From: Comamonas sp.
Lineage (GTDB): Bacteria; Pseudomonadota; Gammaproteobacteria; Burkholderiales; Burkholderiaceae_C
DNA length: 64,000 bases
Assembly (NCBI RefSeq): GCF_009360615.1
Contig: NZ_SPEY01000040.1
Coordinates: 1-64,000, forward strand
Reading direction: 5' to 3'
Numbering within the stretch: the first letter of the stretch is position 1; each line of letters begins with the position of its first letter. The notes under the pieces were generated by a model that did not search any database, was not told the DNA's origin, and was given only the letters and a program-made list of their open reading frames with translations. Both the position numbers and the translations under genes were made by a program. This document shows, one piece after another, positions 54,782-64,000 of the stretch.

Positions 54782-54810
54782 AAAAGGTCACGACAATGTC
54801 GTGACCTTTT
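54782..54810 (-). terminator. Strong terminator after tRNA-fMet
   Basis: A perfect 13-bp stem, AAAAGGTCACGAC at 54782-54794 and GTCGTGACCTTTT at 54798-54810, with loop AAT. The minus strand ends in a run of T. It can also stop forward transcripts of the 105-residue protein gene. Confidence 0.85.
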
Positions 54811-54815
54811 CAATT

Positions 54816-54892
<77 letters not shown>

Positions 54893-54902
54893 GTATTTCC
54901 AA

Positions 54903-54926
54903 ATTATAGCAGGCTTTGCAGCCTGC
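54903..54926 (-). promoter_or_regulatory. Hairpin end of rplQ transcript plus -10 box of tRNA-fMet
   Basis: On the minus strand, GCAGGCT-GCAA-AGCCTGC forms a 7-bp stem directly followed by TATAATTT. The hairpin could end the ribosomal transcript. TATAAT (54903-54908) lies 10 bp before the tRNA and is a perfect -10 element. No good -35 is visible. Confidence 0.5.
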
Positions 54927-54932
54927 TCGGGC

Positions 54933-55316
54933 TTATTCAGCTGCTGCAGCGGCTTCTTCAGCGCGCTCAACCAGTTCCACATAGGCCATGGGAGCGTTGT
55001 CGCCCACGCGGAAGCCCATCTTCAGGATACGTGTGTAGCCGCCAGGACGCTGAGCGTTGCGGGGACCCAGCACGTTGAACAGCTTGGTCACGCTGTCGCG
55101 GTCGCGCAGACGGTCAAAAGCCAGACGGCGGTTAGCCACGGTGTCAACCTTGGCCAGAGTGATCATGGGCTCGATGACGCGACGCAGTTCCTTGGCCTTG
55201 GGGACCGTAGTCTTGATGGCTTCGTGCTCGATCAGCGAGTTCATCATGTTCTGCAGCATTGCCTTGCGGTGTGCAGAAGTGCGGTTCAGTTTGCGGAGGC
55301 CGTTGCCATGACGCAT
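54933..55316 (-). CDS. rplQ: 50S ribosomal protein L17
   Basis: 127 residues: [20 protein letters not shown], then [20 protein letters not shown]. It is the last gene of the spc/alpha cluster, 137 bp after rpoA; that gap contains an 8-bp stem (55369-55376 with 55389-55396) and a TTGGCTGA repeat. The C-terminus ends in an Ala/Glu tail ([10 protein letters not shown]). Confidence 0.97.
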   Translation of the reverse strand: MRHGNGLRKLNRTSAHRKAMLQNMMNSLIEHEAIKTTVPKAKELRRVIEPMITLAKVDTVANRRLAFDRLRDRDSVTKLFNVLGPRNAQRPGGYTRILKMGFRVGDNAPMAYVELVERAEEAAAAAE

Positions 55317-55453
55317 GGTGCTTTTCCTTTGCTCCCCGTTTTTATCCGGAGATCTTTATTAAATTAATTCGGGCAGCCGTATCAGGTACTGCCCGAGGCA
55401 CTTGGACTCAGCCAAAACCCACTCGGTTTCAGCCAAGTCCTCCATTGTAGCGA

Positions 55454-56452
55454 TTAACGCTTTTCCAGGCCAGCTGGCGGCCAGTTTTCGAGCTTCATGC
55501 CCAGCGTCAGACCGCGAGAAGCCAGAACTTCCTTGATCTCGTTGAGCGACTTGCGACCCAGGTTGGGAGTCTTGAGCAGCTCGTTTTCGGTACGCTGGAT
55601 GAGGTCACCGATGTAGTAGATGTTCTCTGCCTTGAGGCAGTTGGCAGAACGCACGGTGAGCTCGAGCTCATCCACGGGACGCAGCAGGATGGGATCGAAC
55701 GACGTGGCAGCACCACGGCCACCGGCAGGAGCGTCGAAGACGCTGGCAATATCGCCACCGTCGAGCTGGGCAAACACTGCCAGTTGTTCCACCAGGATCT
55801 TGGCGGATGCGCGCACTGCGTCTTCAGCGGTGATCGCACCGTTGGTTTCGATTTCCAGGACCAGCTTGTCCAGATCGGTACGCTGTTCCACACGTGCGGA
55901 TTCGACAGCATAGCTCACGCGCTTGACGGGCGAGAACGAAGCGTCGAGCACGATACGGCCGATCGACTTGGTCGATTCGTCACCATAGCGGCGCACGTTG
56001 CCGGGCACATAGCCGCGGCCCTTTTCCACCTTGATCTGCATGTCCAGCTTGCCGCCTTGCGACAGATGGGCAATCACATGATCAGGGTTGACGATTTCTA
56101 CGTCGTGGGGGGTCTGAATGTCACGGGCAGTGACAACACCTTCGCCATCCTTGCGCAGGCTCAGGGTGACTTCGTCACGATTGTGCAGCTTGAACACCAC
56201 ACCCTTGAGGTTCAGCAGGATGTTCGTCACATCTTCCTGGACACCGTCGATGGAGGAGTACTCATGCAGCACTCCAGCAATCGTCACTTCCGTCGCTGCG
56301 TAACCCACCATGGAGGAGAGCAGAACACGGCGCAGGGCATTGCCCAGCGTATGACCGTAGCCACGCTCAAACGGCTCCAGAACAACCTTGGCACGATTGT
56401 GGCCAAGTTGTTCGACATTGATTGTCTTGGGCTTCAGCAAATTCGTTTGCAT
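55454..56452 (-). CDS. rpoA: RNA polymerase alpha subunit
   Basis: 332 residues. The N-terminal assembly domain contains [18 protein letters not shown], the linker is [13 protein letters not shown], and the C-terminal domain contains [19 protein letters not shown] and [14 protein letters not shown], which bind UP elements and activators. The length is normal for betaproteobacteria. It is separated from rpsD by 112 bp holding a strong hairpin. Confidence 0.98.
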   Translation of the reverse strand: MQTNLLKPKTINVEQLGHNRAKVVLEPFERGYGHTLGNALRRVLLSSMVGYAATEVTIAGVLHEYSSIDGVQEDVTNILLNLKGVVFKLHNRDEVTLSLRKDGEGVVTARDIQTPHDVEIVNPDHVIAHLSQGGKLDMQIKVEKGRGYVPGNVRRYGDESTKSIGRIVLDASFSPVKRVSYAVESARVEQRTDLDKLVLEIETNGAITAEDAVRASAKILVEQLAVFAQLDGGDIASVFDAPAGGRGAATSFDPILLRPVDELELTVRSANCLKAENIYYIGDLIQRTENELLKTPNLGRKSLNEIKEVLASRGLTLGMKLENWPPAGLEKR

Positions 56453-56506
56453 GCAGACTTCCTCTCAATACCCTCGGCTCGTTACACCGGTAAGGCTGGT
56501 GAAGCA

Positions 56507-56534
56507 CCCACGGCGCGATGCCTCGCGCCGTGGG
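56507..56534. other. Perfect 12-bp hairpin between rpsD and rpoA
   Basis: CCCACGGCGCGA (56507-56518) and TCGCGCCGTGGG (56523-56534) with a 4-base loop. No T-run follows on the minus strand, so it looks more like an RNA-processing, stability or attenuation structure than a simple terminator. Confidence 0.6.
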
Positions 56535-56564
56535 GACGGTTTACAGAAATGTCGCTGCTAAAGA

Positions 56565-57188
56565 TTAACGCGAGTACAACTCAACGATCAGGGATTCGTT
56601 GATGTCCGAAGCGAATTCGTCGCGGTCAGGAGACTTCTTGAAAGTACCTTCTGCCTTGTCGGCAGACACTTCGACCCACGCGGGGAAGCCCACTTGAGAA
56701 GCCAGTTGCAGGGCTTCGACGATACGAGCCTGCTTCTTGGACTTTTCACGCACGGCAACCACATCGCCTTCCTTCACGGAGTAGGAAGGAATGTTCACGG
56801 CCTGGCCGTTCACAGTGATGGCCTTGTGGGAAACCAGCTGACGTGCTTCAGCACGTGTGGAGCCGAAGCCCATGCGGTACACGACGTTGTCCAGACGCGA
56901 TTCCAGCAGAGACAGCAGGTTGGCACCAGTGTTGCCACGCTTGCGGTCAGCAGCTTCGAAGTAGCGGCGGAATTGCTTCTCCAGCACGCCATACATGCGC
57001 TTGACCTTCTGCTTTTCACGCAGTTGCAGACCGTAGTCGGAAGTACGCTGACCGGAAGTGCGGCCATGCTGACCGGGCTTGGTGTCGAACTTGGCCTTGT
57101 CAGCGATGGAGCGACGTGCGCTCTTCAGGAACAGATCGGTGCCTTCGCGGCGGGAGAGTTTGGCCTTGGGGCCGATATAACGTGCCAC
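56565..57188 (-). CDS. rpsD: 30S ribosomal protein S4
   Basis: 207 residues: [40 protein letters not shown], and an S4 domain ([20 protein letters not shown]). It has no zinc-binding cysteines, the common proteobacterial form. In E. coli S4 represses the alpha operon by binding the rpsM leader. Confidence 0.97.
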   Translation of the reverse strand: MARYIGPKAKLSRREGTDLFLKSARRSIADKAKFDTKPGQHGRTSGQRTSDYGLQLREKQKVKRMYGVLEKQFRRYFEAADRKRGNTGANLLSLLESRLDNVVYRMGFGSTRAEARQLVSHKAITVNGQAVNIPSYSVKEGDVVAVREKSKKQARIVEALQLASQVGFPAWVEVSADKAEGTFKKSPDRDEFASDINESLIVELYSR

Positions 57189-57276
57189 TTGATTTCCTTT
57201 GTGTCATCTACCGTGCGCAAACACGGGAGCCGCCCGCGATGCTAATGCACCTGGGCGGCGGTGGGCTTGATAAAAA

Positions 57277-57681
57277 TTAGATACGACGACGCTTTTGAGG
57301 GCGGCAGCCGTTGTGGGGAACCGGTGTCACGTCCGAGATGGAGGTGATGCGGATACCCAGAGCACCCAGGGCGCGAACCGAGGATTCACGACCAGGACCG
57401 GGACCCTTGATTTCAACTTCCAGGTTCTTGATGCCCTGTTCGATAGCAGCACGACCAGCCACTTCCGAAGCGACCTGAGCAGCAAAGGGAGTCGACTTGC
57501 GCGAACCCTTGAAGCCCTGGCCACCCGACGAAGCCCACGACAGAGCGTTGCCTTGACGGTCGGTGATGGTGATGATCGTGTTGTTGAACGAAGCGTGCAC
57601 GTGCGCGATACCGTCAGAAATATTCTTACGGACCTTCTTGCGAACGCGAGCAGCTGCGTTGTTTGCGGGAGACTTAGCCAT
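57277..57681 (-). CDS. rpsK: 30S ribosomal protein S11
   Basis: 134 residues with [20 protein letters not shown] and the C-terminal [18 protein letters not shown]. It lies 17 bp after rpsM and before rpsD, the normal order. Confidence 0.97.
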   Translation of the reverse strand: MAKSPANNAAARVRKKVRKNISDGIAHVHASFNNTIITITDRQGNALSWASSGGQGFKGSRKSTPFAAQVASEVAGRAAIEQGIKNLEVEIKGPGPGRESSVRALGALGIRITSISDVTPVPHNGCRPQKRRRI

Positions 57682-57698
57682 AATGATCTTTCAATCTC

Positions 57699-58064
57699 TT
57701 ATTTCTTCAGAGCCGCTGCACCCTTGCGCGGACCCTTGCGAGTACGGGCGTTCGTGCGGGTACGTTGACCGCGCATGGGCAGGCCGCGACGATGACGGAA
57801 ACCGCGGTAGCAACCGATGTCCATCAAACGCTTGATGTTCATGGTGGTTTCGCGACGCAGATCACCTTCCAGAGTCATGGGATTCAGGAAGTCACGGATC
57901 TTTTCCAGATCAGCGTCCGTCAGGTCCTTGACCTTCTTGGAATACTCGATACCGCATGCTTCGCAGATTTTGCGAGCTGTAGTGCGACCGATGCCAAAGA
58001 TGGCAGTCAGGCCGATTTCAGCATGCTTGTGCGGCGGGATGTTAATGCCAGCAATACGTGCCAT
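57699..58064 (-). CDS. rpsM: 30S ribosomal protein S13
   Basis: 121 residues: [38 protein letters not shown], and the basic tail [19 protein letters not shown]. It begins the S13-S11-S4-alpha-L17 block and lies 22 bp after rpmJ. Confidence 0.97.
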   Translation of the reverse strand: MARIAGINIPPHKHAEIGLTAIFGIGRTTARKICEACGIEYSKKVKDLTDADLEKIRDFLNPMTLEGDLRRETTMNIKRLMDIGCYRGFRHRRGLPMRGQRTRTNARTRKGPRKGAAALKK

Positions 58065-58086
58065 ATTAGTCCTCTAATGCTTTCAA

Positions 58087-58200
58087 TCAACCTTGGCGCT
58101 GCTTGTGGCGCTGGTCAGTGCAGATCACGCGCACAACACCTTTGCGGCGGATGATCTTGCAGTTACGGCAGATTTTCTTGACCGAAGCCGAAACTCTCAT
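58087..58200 (-). CDS. rpmJ: 50S ribosomal protein L36
   Basis: 37 residues: [20 protein letters not shown], then [18 protein letters not shown]11, C14, C27 and H32 form the zinc site, so this is the zinc-binding (C+) form, in contrast to the cysteine-poor S14 and S4 in this operon. It lies between secY and rpsM. Ribosome site AGGAGA upstream of the ATG. Confidence 0.95.
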   Translation of the reverse strand: MRVSASVKKICRNCKIIRRKGVVRVICTDQRHKQRQG

Positions 58201-58318
58201 TCTTTTCTCCTAAAACTTTCCATCCACTATCGGCCTATCGACCGGGAAACAATGCCCGCGATAGATCGATGGGCGTCTACTAACTTTTGGCAGGCTGCCC
58301 CCTTGGGCAGCCTTGTCA
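58201..58318. other. secY-rpmJ gap: no infA, two hairpins
   Basis: The gap is too short for infA, which often sits here in related bacteria. It contains two inverted repeats. CTATCG-AC-CGGG pairs with CCCG-CGATAG (58235-58264). GGCTGCCC pairs with GGGCAGCC (58293-58312) right after the secY stop. No T-run follows either. Confidence 0.5.
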
Positions 58319-59632
58319 TCAAATACCAGCCTTAAAGTTCGCTTTTTTCAGGAGCGACTCGTATTGCTGCGACATCACGTAGTTCTGCACTTGCGCCATG
58401 AAGTCCATTGTCACGACCACGATGATCAGCAACGATGTACCGCCGAAGTAGAACGGAACGTTGTACTTCAGGATCAGGAATTCGGGCAACAAGCACACGA
58501 AGGTAATGTAGATCGCGCCAGCCAGGGTCAGGCGAACCAGAATCTTGTCAATGTAGCGTGCTGTCTGTTCGCCAGGACGAATCCCGGGGATGAAAGCGCC
58601 ACTCTTCTTCAGGTTGTCGGCAGTTTCCCGGCTGTTGAACACCAGGGCCGTATAGAAGAAGCAGAAGAAAATGATCGCGGCAGCATAAAGGATGACATAG
58701 ATTGGCTGACCAGGGGTCAGCGTGCTCGCAATATCCTTCAGCCAGCGCATGGATTCTCCTGCACTGAACCAATTCACCACCGTAGCAGGCAGCAAGATGA
58801 TCGACGAAGCGAAGATGGGAGGAATCACACCTGCCATGTTCAGCTTCAGTGGCAAGTGCGAAGACTGTCCACCGTACACCTTGTTGCCGACTTGCCGGCG
58901 TGCGTAATTCACCAAGATCTTGCGTTGACCTCGTTCGACATACACGACGAAATACGTCACGGCTGCCACAACGAGAACAATGAAGATTGCCGCCAGAATG
59001 CTCATGGCACCGGTGCGCACCAGTTCCAGCAGACCGCCGATAGAGCTCGGCAGGCCTGCGGCGATACCGCCAAAAATCAGTATCGAGATACCGTTGCCCA
59101 GACCACGTTCAGTGATCTGTTCACCGAGCCACATCAGGAACAAGGTGCCGGCCGTGAGACTGACGACCGCAGTCATGCGGAAGCCAAAACCAGGGTTCAG
59201 AACCAAGCCTGCGGAGCTTTCCAGAGCAACAGCAATTCCCAAGGACTGAAACAGCGCCAGGCCCAGAGTGCCGTAGCGGGTGTACTGGGTAATCTTGCGA
59301 CGACCCGCTTCACCTTCCTTTTTCATCTGCTCGAATGTCGGGACCACGTAGGTCATGAGCTGCATGATGATCGATGCCGAGATGTACGGCATGATCCCCA
59401 GTGCGAACACTGTGAAGCGCGAGAGCGCTCCACCCGAGAACATGTTGAACAGATTGAGAATGCCGCCCTGCTGGCCAGAGAACAGCTGCTGCAGCTGCGC
59501 TGGATCGATGCCCGGAACGGGGATATGCGCCCCGATGCGGTATACGACCAGCGCAAGCAACAGAAAAACCAGACGACGACGCAGGTCGCCGAATTTTCCA
59601 GTCTTTGCAATTTGAGCTGCGCTAGTAGCCAC
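58319..59632 (-). CDS. secY: Preprotein translocase subunit SecY
   Basis: 437 residues with ten membrane helices; the lateral-gate and cytoplasmic-loop marks include [44 protein letters not shown] and FINSRETA-like [20 protein letters not shown]. It forms the SecYEG channel. It sits in its usual place after rplO. Confidence 0.97.
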   Translation of the reverse strand: MATSAAQIAKTGKFGDLRRRLVFLLLALVVYRIGAHIPVPGIDPAQLQQLFSGQQGGILNLFNMFSGGALSRFTVFALGIMPYISASIIMQLMTYVVPTFEQMKKEGEAGRRKITQYTRYGTLGLALFQSLGIAVALESSAGLVLNPGFGFRMTAVVSLTAGTLFLMWLGEQITERGLGNGISILIFGGIAAGLPSSIGGLLELVRTGAMSILAAIFIVLVVAAVTYFVVYVERGQRKILVNYARRQVGNKVYGGQSSHLPLKLNMAGVIPPIFASSIILLPATVVNWFSAGESMRWLKDIASTLTPGQPIYVILYAAAIIFFCFFYTALVFNSRETADNLKKSGAFIPGIRPGEQTARYIDKILVRLTLAGAIYITFVCLLPEFLILKYNVPFYFGGTSLLIIVVVTMDFMAQVQNYVMSQQYESLLKKANFKAGI

Positions 59633-59656
59633 GGATGTCTTCTTTCAGAACTTTAA

Positions 59657-60088
59657 TCAGGCGATGCTGCCACCGGCAGCTTCGATGGCAGCCTTGGCAC
59701 CGGCGGTAGCGCCGATACCGTTGAGCTTGACAGCCTTAGTCAGTTCACCGCTCTTGATGATCTTCACGACCTTAGCGATAGAACCAACCAGACCGGCTTG
59801 CTTCAGAGCAGCCAGATCGACTTCGGCCAGGCCGAGCTTATCCAGCTCGGACAGGGTCACTTCTGCATTGAACTTCAGCAGATGCGACTTGAAGCCACGC
59901 TTGGGCAGGCGACGCTGCAGAGGCATTTGACCGCCTTCGAAGCCCACCTTGTGGTAGCCACCCGAACGCGACTTCTGACCCTTGTGACCGCGACCGGCGG
60001 TCTTACCCAGACCAGAACCGATACCGCGACCCACGCGACGCTTGGCGTGCTTGGCGCCGTCTGCAGGCTTGATGCTATTGAGTTCCAT
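59657..60088 (-). CDS. rplO: 50S ribosomal protein L15
   Basis: 143 residues from ATG 60088 ([20 protein letters not shown]). AAGGA lies six bases upstream. TTG and ATG codons immediately before (60094, 60091) are too close to the ribosome site. The Gly/Lys-rich part includes [20 protein letters not shown]. Confidence 0.96.
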   Translation of the reverse strand: MELNSIKPADGAKHAKRRVGRGIGSGLGKTAGRGHKGQKSRSGGYHKVGFEGGQMPLQRRLPKRGFKSHLLKFNAEVTLSELDKLGLAEVDLAALKQAGLVGSIAKVVKIIKSGELTKAVKLNGIGATAGAKAAIEAAGGSIA

Positions 60089-60099
60089 CATCAATCCTT

Positions 60100-60282
60100 T
60101 CAGAGAACCTTCACCAAGTAGGCGATCTTGTTAATCATGCCGCGCACTTCAGGAGTGTCCTGCAGTTCGCTGACGCTGTTCAGCTTGCGCAGACCCAGGC
60201 CACGCACAGTCGCACGGTGCGACTCTTTGGTGCCGATGGGGCTACGAACCAGCTGAATCTTGACAGTTTGTTGTGTTGTCAT
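60100..60282 (-). CDS. rpmD: 50S ribosomal protein L30
   Basis: 60 residues: [40 protein letters not shown]. It lies between rpsE and rplO, the standard place, 14 bp after rpsE. Confidence 0.96.
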   Translation of the reverse strand: MTTQQTVKIQLVRSPIGTKESHRATVRGLGLRKLNSVSELQDTPEVRGMINKIAYLVKVL

Positions 60283-60296
60283 GTGCTGGACTCCGA

Positions 60297-60818
60297 TCAG
60301 GCGGTGAAGATGTCTTCGACCGACTTGCCGCGCTTTGCTGCCACGTTCGCAGGGGTCGTGGAGTTCTTCAAAGCGTCGAAAGTTGCGCGAACCATGTTGT
60401 AGGGGTTCGACGAACCGTGGCTCTTGGCCACGATGTCGGTGATACCCACCACTTCAAAAACAGCGCGCATGGGGCCGCCAGCGATGATGCCGGTACCCTT
60501 GGGAGCTGGGTGCAGTTCGACCTTGGCAGCGCCGTGATGGCCCTTCACCGAGTGGTGAATGGTGCCGCTCTTCAGTGCAACCTTCATCAGGTTGCGACGG
60601 CATTCTTCCATCGCTTTTTGCACGGCAGCAGGCACTTCCTTGGACTTGCCCTTACCCATGCCAACGCGACCGTCACCGTCGCCAACCACGGTCAGTGCAG
60701 CGAAGCCGAGAATACGACCGCCCTTCACAACCTTGGTGACGCGGTTGACCGCGATCATTTTTTCGCGCAGACCGTCGTCACGACCTTCGTCTTGCACTTT
60801 GGGGGAAAATTTAGCCAT
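60297..60818 (-). CDS. rpsE: 30S ribosomal protein S5
   Basis: 173 residues: [40 protein letters not shown], and [16 protein letters not shown]. It helps decoding accuracy and mRNA unwinding. The order rplR-rpsE-rpmD is conserved. Confidence 0.97.
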   Translation of the reverse strand: MAKFSPKVQDEGRDDGLREKMIAVNRVTKVVKGGRILGFAALTVVGDGDGRVGMGKGKSKEVPAAVQKAMEECRRNLMKVALKSGTIHHSVKGHHGAAKVELHPAPKGTGIIAGGPMRAVFEVVGITDIVAKSHGSSNPYNMVRATFDALKNSTTPANVAAKRGKSVEDIFTA

Positions 60819-60833
60819 TTGTATCCGCTCCGC

Positions 60834-61199
60834 TTAGAACTGCAGGCCCGCTTCGCGAGCGGCTTCTGCCAAAGCCTTCACGCGGCCGTGGTATGCAAAA
60901 CCGGCGCGGTCGAAAGCCACTTTCTCAACGCCAGCAGCCTTAGCCTTCTCAGCAATGCGCTTGCCGATCAGCGTGGCGGCGGCCACGTTGCCACCCTTGC
61001 CAGCGGCGCCGAGTTGCGAACGCACTTCGACTTCTGCAGTGGAGGCCGAAGCCAGCACGGTAGTGCCGTCTTCCGAAACCACGGAGGCGTAGATATGGAG
61101 GTTGGTGCGGTTCACGCTCAGACGTGCAACGCCTTGCTGGGCAATGCGGATGCGAGTCTGACGGGCACGGCGCAGACGCTGCTCTTTCTTGTTCAACAT
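60834..61199 (-). CDS. rplR: 50S ribosomal protein L18
   Basis: 121 residues from ATG 61199 ([20 protein letters not shown]); an adjacent ATG at 61202 is slightly closer to GGAG. The 5S rRNA-binding protein ends [17 protein letters not shown]. Confidence 0.95.
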   Translation of the reverse strand: MLNKKEQRLRRARQTRIRIAQQGVARLSVNRTNLHIYASVVSEDGTTVLASASTAEVEVRSQLGAAGKGGNVAAATLIGKRIAEKAKAAGVEKVAFDRAGFAYHGRVKALAEAAREAGLQF

Positions 61200-61210
61200 C
61201 ATGCAGCTCC

Positions 61211-61744
61211 TTACTTCTTCTTGGTCTCTTTGATCACGACCTTCTCATTCGCATAGCGAATGCCCTTGCCCTTGTAAGGCTCGGGAGGACGAACGGCACG
61301 GATCTCAGCAGCCAATTGACCGACCACTTGACGGTCAGCACCCTTGATCACGATTTCAGTCGGAGTGGGGGTAGCCACAGTGATGCCGGCAGGCATCTCG
61401 AAGTTGACGGGGTGCGAGAAGCCCACAGCCAGGTTCAGCTTGGAACCTTGTGCAGCGGCCTTGTAGCCCACGCCAATCAGCGTCAGCTTCTTCTCGAAGC
61501 CTTCAGTCACGCCCTTGACCATGTTGTTGACCAGCTGGCGGAAAGTACCGGCCAGAGCGTCAGCTTCACGGGAATCGTTGGCGGGAGCAAAGGACAGCTT
61601 GCCGTCGTTGTTGCCGATGGCCACCAGACGGTTCAGAGCCAGGGACAGATCGCCGCCCTTGCCCTTGACCTTGATGGATTCAGCGTTGATGGACACATCC
61701 ACACCAGCGGGGATGGTCACAATAGCTTTTGCTACGCGAGACAT
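61211..61744 (-). CDS. rplF: 50S ribosomal protein L6
   Basis: 177 residues: [40 protein letters not shown], and [20 protein letters not shown]. Conserved order between rpsH and rplR. Confidence 0.97.
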   Translation of the reverse strand: MSRVAKAIVTIPAGVDVSINAESIKVKGKGGDLSLALNRLVAIGNNDGKLSFAPANDSREADALAGTFRQLVNNMVKGVTEGFEKKLTLIGVGYKAAAQGSKLNLAVGFSHPVNFEMPAGITVATPTPTEIVIKGADRQVVGQLAAEIRAVRPPEPYKGKGIRYANEKVVIKETKKK

Positions 61745-61768
61745 TTCAGTATTTCTCCTTAATGTCCG

Positions 61769-62164
61769 TTAGGCCACATAGCACAGCACTTCACCGCCGA
61801 TACCGGCAGCACGTGCTTTGCGATCGGTCATCACGCCCTTGGGAGTAGTGACGATGGCCACACCCAGGCCGTTCTGGACCTGAGGGATTGCGTGACGACC
61901 CTTGTAGACGCGCAGGCCGGGACGGCTCACACGTTCGATACGTTCGATCACAGGGCGACCGGCGTAGTACTTCAGGGTAATTTCGAGTTCGGACTTGCCA
62001 CCTTCGGACTTCACTTCGAAGCCGTCGATATAGCCTTCTTCCTTCAGCACTTGTGCGATGGCAACCTTGACCTTGGAGGAAGGAGCCGACACAGTGGCCT
62101 TGGAGACCAGTTGTGCATTGCGGATGCGGGTCAGCAAGTCAGCGATGGGATCACTCATGCTCAT
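61769..62164 (-). CDS. rpsH: 30S ribosomal protein S8
   Basis: 131 residues: [39 protein letters not shown], and the C-terminal [17 protein letters not shown] lies seven bases before ATG 62164. In E. coli S8 represses this operon by binding within rplE mRNA. Confidence 0.97.
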   Translation of the reverse strand: MSMSDPIADLLTRIRNAQLVSKATVSAPSSKVKVAIAQVLKEEGYIDGFEVKSEGGKSELEITLKYYAGRPVIERIERVSRPGLRVYKGRHAIPQVQNGLGVAIVTTPKGVMTDRKARAAGIGGEVLCYVA

Positions 62165-62184
62165 GTTTAATCTCTCCTGCTTGC

Positions 62185-62490
62185 TTACCAGCTGGCCTTG
62201 GTGACACCGGGGATGTCGCCAGCAAAGGCCAATTCACGCACCTTGGCGCGACCCAGACCGAATTGGCGGAAGGTACCGCGAGGACGGCCAGTGATCTCGC
62301 AACGGTTACGCTGGCGAGTGGGGTTCGAGTTACGGGGCAGCTTCTGCAGACCCAGGCGAGCGGCGTCGCGCTCTTCGTCGGAACGCTTCACGTCGCCGGC
62401 GATTGCCTTCAGTTCTGCATACTTGGCAGCATACTTGGCTGCCAGCTTTTCGCGCTTCAGTTCGCGCTGAATCATTGCTACTTTAGCCAT
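62185..62490 (-). CDS. rpsN: 30S ribosomal protein S14
   Basis: 101 residues from ATG 62490 ([20 protein letters not shown]), ending [28 protein letters not shown]. It lacks the CxxC pairs, so it is the long zinc-free form. Confidence 0.96.
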   Translation of the reverse strand: MAKVAMIQRELKREKLAAKYAAKYAELKAIAGDVKRSDEERDAARLGLQKLPRNSNPTRQRNRCEITGRPRGTFRQFGLGRAKVRELAFAGDIPGVTKASW

Positions 62491-62498
62491 GCGCCACC

Positions 62499-63038
62499 TC
62501 AGTTCTTGAAGGGGAATTTGAAAGCGGCGAGCAGTGCCTTGCACTCTTCGTCGTTCTTCGCTGTTGTCGTGATGCTGATGTTCAGACCACGCAGAGCGTC
62601 CACCTTGTCGTACTCGATTTCGGGGAAGATGATTTGTTCTTTGACGCCAACGTTGTAGTTGCCGCGACCATCGAACGAGCGACCCGAGATACCACGGAAG
62701 TCACGCACGCGGGGCAGAGCCACGGTCACGAAACGGTCCAGGAATTCGTACATCTGAACGCCACGCAGGGTCACCATGCAGCCGATAGCTTGGCCTTCGC
62801 GGATCTTGAAACCAGCGATAGCCTTCTTGGCCTTGGTCACCACAGGCTTCTGACCAGCAATCTTGGTCAGGTCAGCCACGGCGTTGTCCATCACCTTCTT
62901 GTCGGCCACGGCTTCGCTCACACCCATGTTCAGAGTGATCTTGGTCAGACGGGGCACTTCCATAGCGGAGGTGTAGCCGAACTTTTCTTTCAGTTCAGCC
63001 GCGATCTTTTCGCGATAGAGTTTTTGCAGTCGTGCCAT
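62499..63038 (-). CDS. rplE: 50S ribosomal protein L5
   Basis: 179 residues from ATG 63038 ([20 protein letters not shown]), with [20 protein letters not shown] and [20 protein letters not shown]. Binds 5S rRNA. It is 8 bp before rpsN. Confidence 0.97.
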   Translation of the reverse strand: MARLQKLYREKIAAELKEKFGYTSAMEVPRLTKITLNMGVSEAVADKKVMDNAVADLTKIAGQKPVVTKAKKAIAGFKIREGQAIGCMVTLRGVQMYEFLDRFVTVALPRVRDFRGISGRSFDGRGNYNVGVKEQIIFPEIEYDKVDALRGLNISITTTAKNDEECKALLAAFKFPFKN

Positions 63039-63048
63039 GTGTTGCTCC

Positions 63049-63366
63049 TTAGGCGGCGATTTCAGCGCCATTGGACTTAAACACGCGAACACGTGTGCCG
63101 TCGGCGTTCACCTTGATGCCCACGCGATCGGCCTTGCCGGTCGCTGCATTGAAGATAGCCACGTTGGATTGGTGGATAGGCATAGCCTTTTCCACGATAC
63201 CGCCGGTGGTGCCCTTCATGGGGTTAGGCTTGGTGTGCTTCTTGACCAGGTTGATACCGTCCACGATCACGTGGGAGTCATCCTTGCGCAGAGAAACCAC
63301 GCCACGCTTGCCCTTGTCACGGCCGGTCAGCACGATAACTTCGTCGCCCTTGCGAATCTTGTTCAT
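63049..63366 (-). CDS. rplX: 50S ribosomal protein L24
   Basis: 105 residues: [62 protein letters not shown]-type assembly initiator. It lies between rplN and rplE. Confidence 0.97.
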   Translation of the reverse strand: MNKIRKGDEVIVLTGRDKGKRGVVSLRKDDSHVIVDGINLVKKHTKPNPMKGTTGGIVEKAMPIHQSNVAIFNAATGKADRVGIKVNADGTRVRVFKSNGAEIAA

Positions 63367-63378
63367 GGTGCTATTCCT

Positions 63379-63747
63379 TTAGAGAACTTCAGGGGCCAGC
63401 GACACGATCTTCATGAACTTTTCGGTACGCAGTTCACGAGTCACGGGGCCAAAGATGCGGGTGCCGATAGGCTCCAGCTTGGCGTTCAGCAGCACGGCGG
63501 CATTGCCGTCGAACTTCACGAGCGAACCGTCTGCACGACGGATGCCCTTGGCGGTGCGCACAACCACAGCACTGTAGATCTCGCCTTTTTTGACGCGACC
63601 ACGAGGAGCTGCTTCCTTGACGCTCACCTTGATGATGTCGCCAACACTTGCGTAGCGACGATGAGAACCGCCCAGCACCTTAATGCACTGAACAGACTTC
63701 GCGCCGGTGTTGTCGGCAACCTCTAACCGAGATTCTGTTTGGATCAT
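63379..63747 (-). CDS. rplN: 50S ribosomal protein L14
   Basis: 122 residues from ATG 63747 ([20 protein letters not shown]), ending [20 protein letters not shown]. It is the first gene of the spc operon here; rpsQ, which normally precedes it, is not within the 253 bp to the window edge. A promoter lies 165-193 bp upstream. Confidence 0.97.
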   Translation of the reverse strand: MIQTESRLEVADNTGAKSVQCIKVLGGSHRRYASVGDIIKVSVKEAAPRGRVKKGEIYSAVVVRTAKGIRRADGSLVKFDGNAAVLLNAKLEPIGTRIFGPVTRELRTEKFMKIVSLAPEVL

Positions 63748-63911
63748 TTCAATATTCCCAACTTGCTCCAGCAACGCTCGACAGCCCCAGAGTCTTCTCA
63801 AGGGCCGTGCAAGCAGCCGGTCAGTCTTGGGCCCGTCGTCCACCTCTCGGACCATTCCGAAGGGCTTCCCGCTGGGCAGAAAGTTCCACGCTTTTACACG
63901 TGAAGCAGGAG

Positions 63912-63940
63912 ATTGTCGCAGGAAAACCTTTGTGCGTCAA
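63912..63940 (-). promoter_or_regulatory. Sigma-70 promoter of the spc operon
   Basis: On the minus strand TTGACG (63935-63940) and GACAAT (63912-63917) are separated by exactly 17 bp. Transcription would start near 63905, leaving a leader of about 160 nt before rplN. Confidence 0.7.
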
Positions 63941-64000
63941 GCGTTTAGCCCGCAATACCCGCACTGATTTCACTGGCGCCAAGCCTGGCAGACAGCCCGT

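Noticed and set aside
58313..59656. 447-codon forward frame opposite secY
   Set aside because: SecY is unambiguous on the minus strand, so this is a shadow frame.

Overview
The window is high-GC, gene-dense chromosomal DNA from a betaproteobacterium of the Comamonadaceae, most like Comamonas or Delftia. The evidence is the ribosomal, RpoA, SecY and PilT/PilU proteins, the rsmI-yraN-diaA-dolP neighbourhood, and a dispersed G/C-rich intergenic repeat that I associate with this family. No phage, insertion sequence, CRISPR array or rRNA operon is visible. Genus is an inference.

Layout. 1-8.4 kb: truncated LysR regulator, divergent SF1 helicase, orphan periplasmic binding protein, stand-alone GlcD-type oxidase, sorbosone/glucose dehydrogenase-like secreted protein, D-serine dehydratase. 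8.5-10.9 kb: Tat-exported phospholipase C with a 57-residue Thr/Asn/Pro-rich lipoprotein just upstream. 11.1-19.5 kb: a heavy-metal efflux locus, czcCBA, divergent from a two-component system, with a CusR-type palindrome between them. 19.6-22.5 kb: small uncharacterised genes and a DUF445 membrane protein. 22.9-25.8 kb: flavohaemoglobin hmp and a divergent NorR/FhpR activator, with a sigma-54 promoter and three GT-N7-AC sites between them. 25.8-34.8 kb: FKBP isomerase, class V aminotransferase, then a likely acyl-CoA catabolic locus (single-chain biotin-dependent carboxylase, acyl-CoA ligase, TetR regulator, binding protein). 35-38 kb: yggS, pilT, pilU. 38.2-44.7 kb: beta-hydroxyacid dehydrogenase, dolP, diaA, yraN, rsmI, an Hsp70-like protein, a VOC protein and an OsmC protein.

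44.9-52.6 kb: a tightly overlapping seven-gene operon encoding a peptide-type ABC importer (lipoprotein, two permeases, fused double ATPase), a luciferase-like flavin monooxygenase and two AhpD-fold proteins. Its members match families known to co-occur but, to my knowledge, without an assigned substrate. It is the best candidate for an undescribed system. 52.6-54.7 kb: a DASS anion transporter and a small orphan gene.

54.8-63.9 kb: initiator tRNA-Met and the spc/alpha ribosomal operon on the minus strand (rplN to rplQ, with secY and rpoA). It has a recognisable sigma-70 promoter upstream of rplN and no infA between secY and rpmJ.

Across the window, six copies of an oriented repeat sit within a few bases of stop codons, always in the same orientation relative to the gene that ends there. 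They may be a family of 3'-end or terminator modules.
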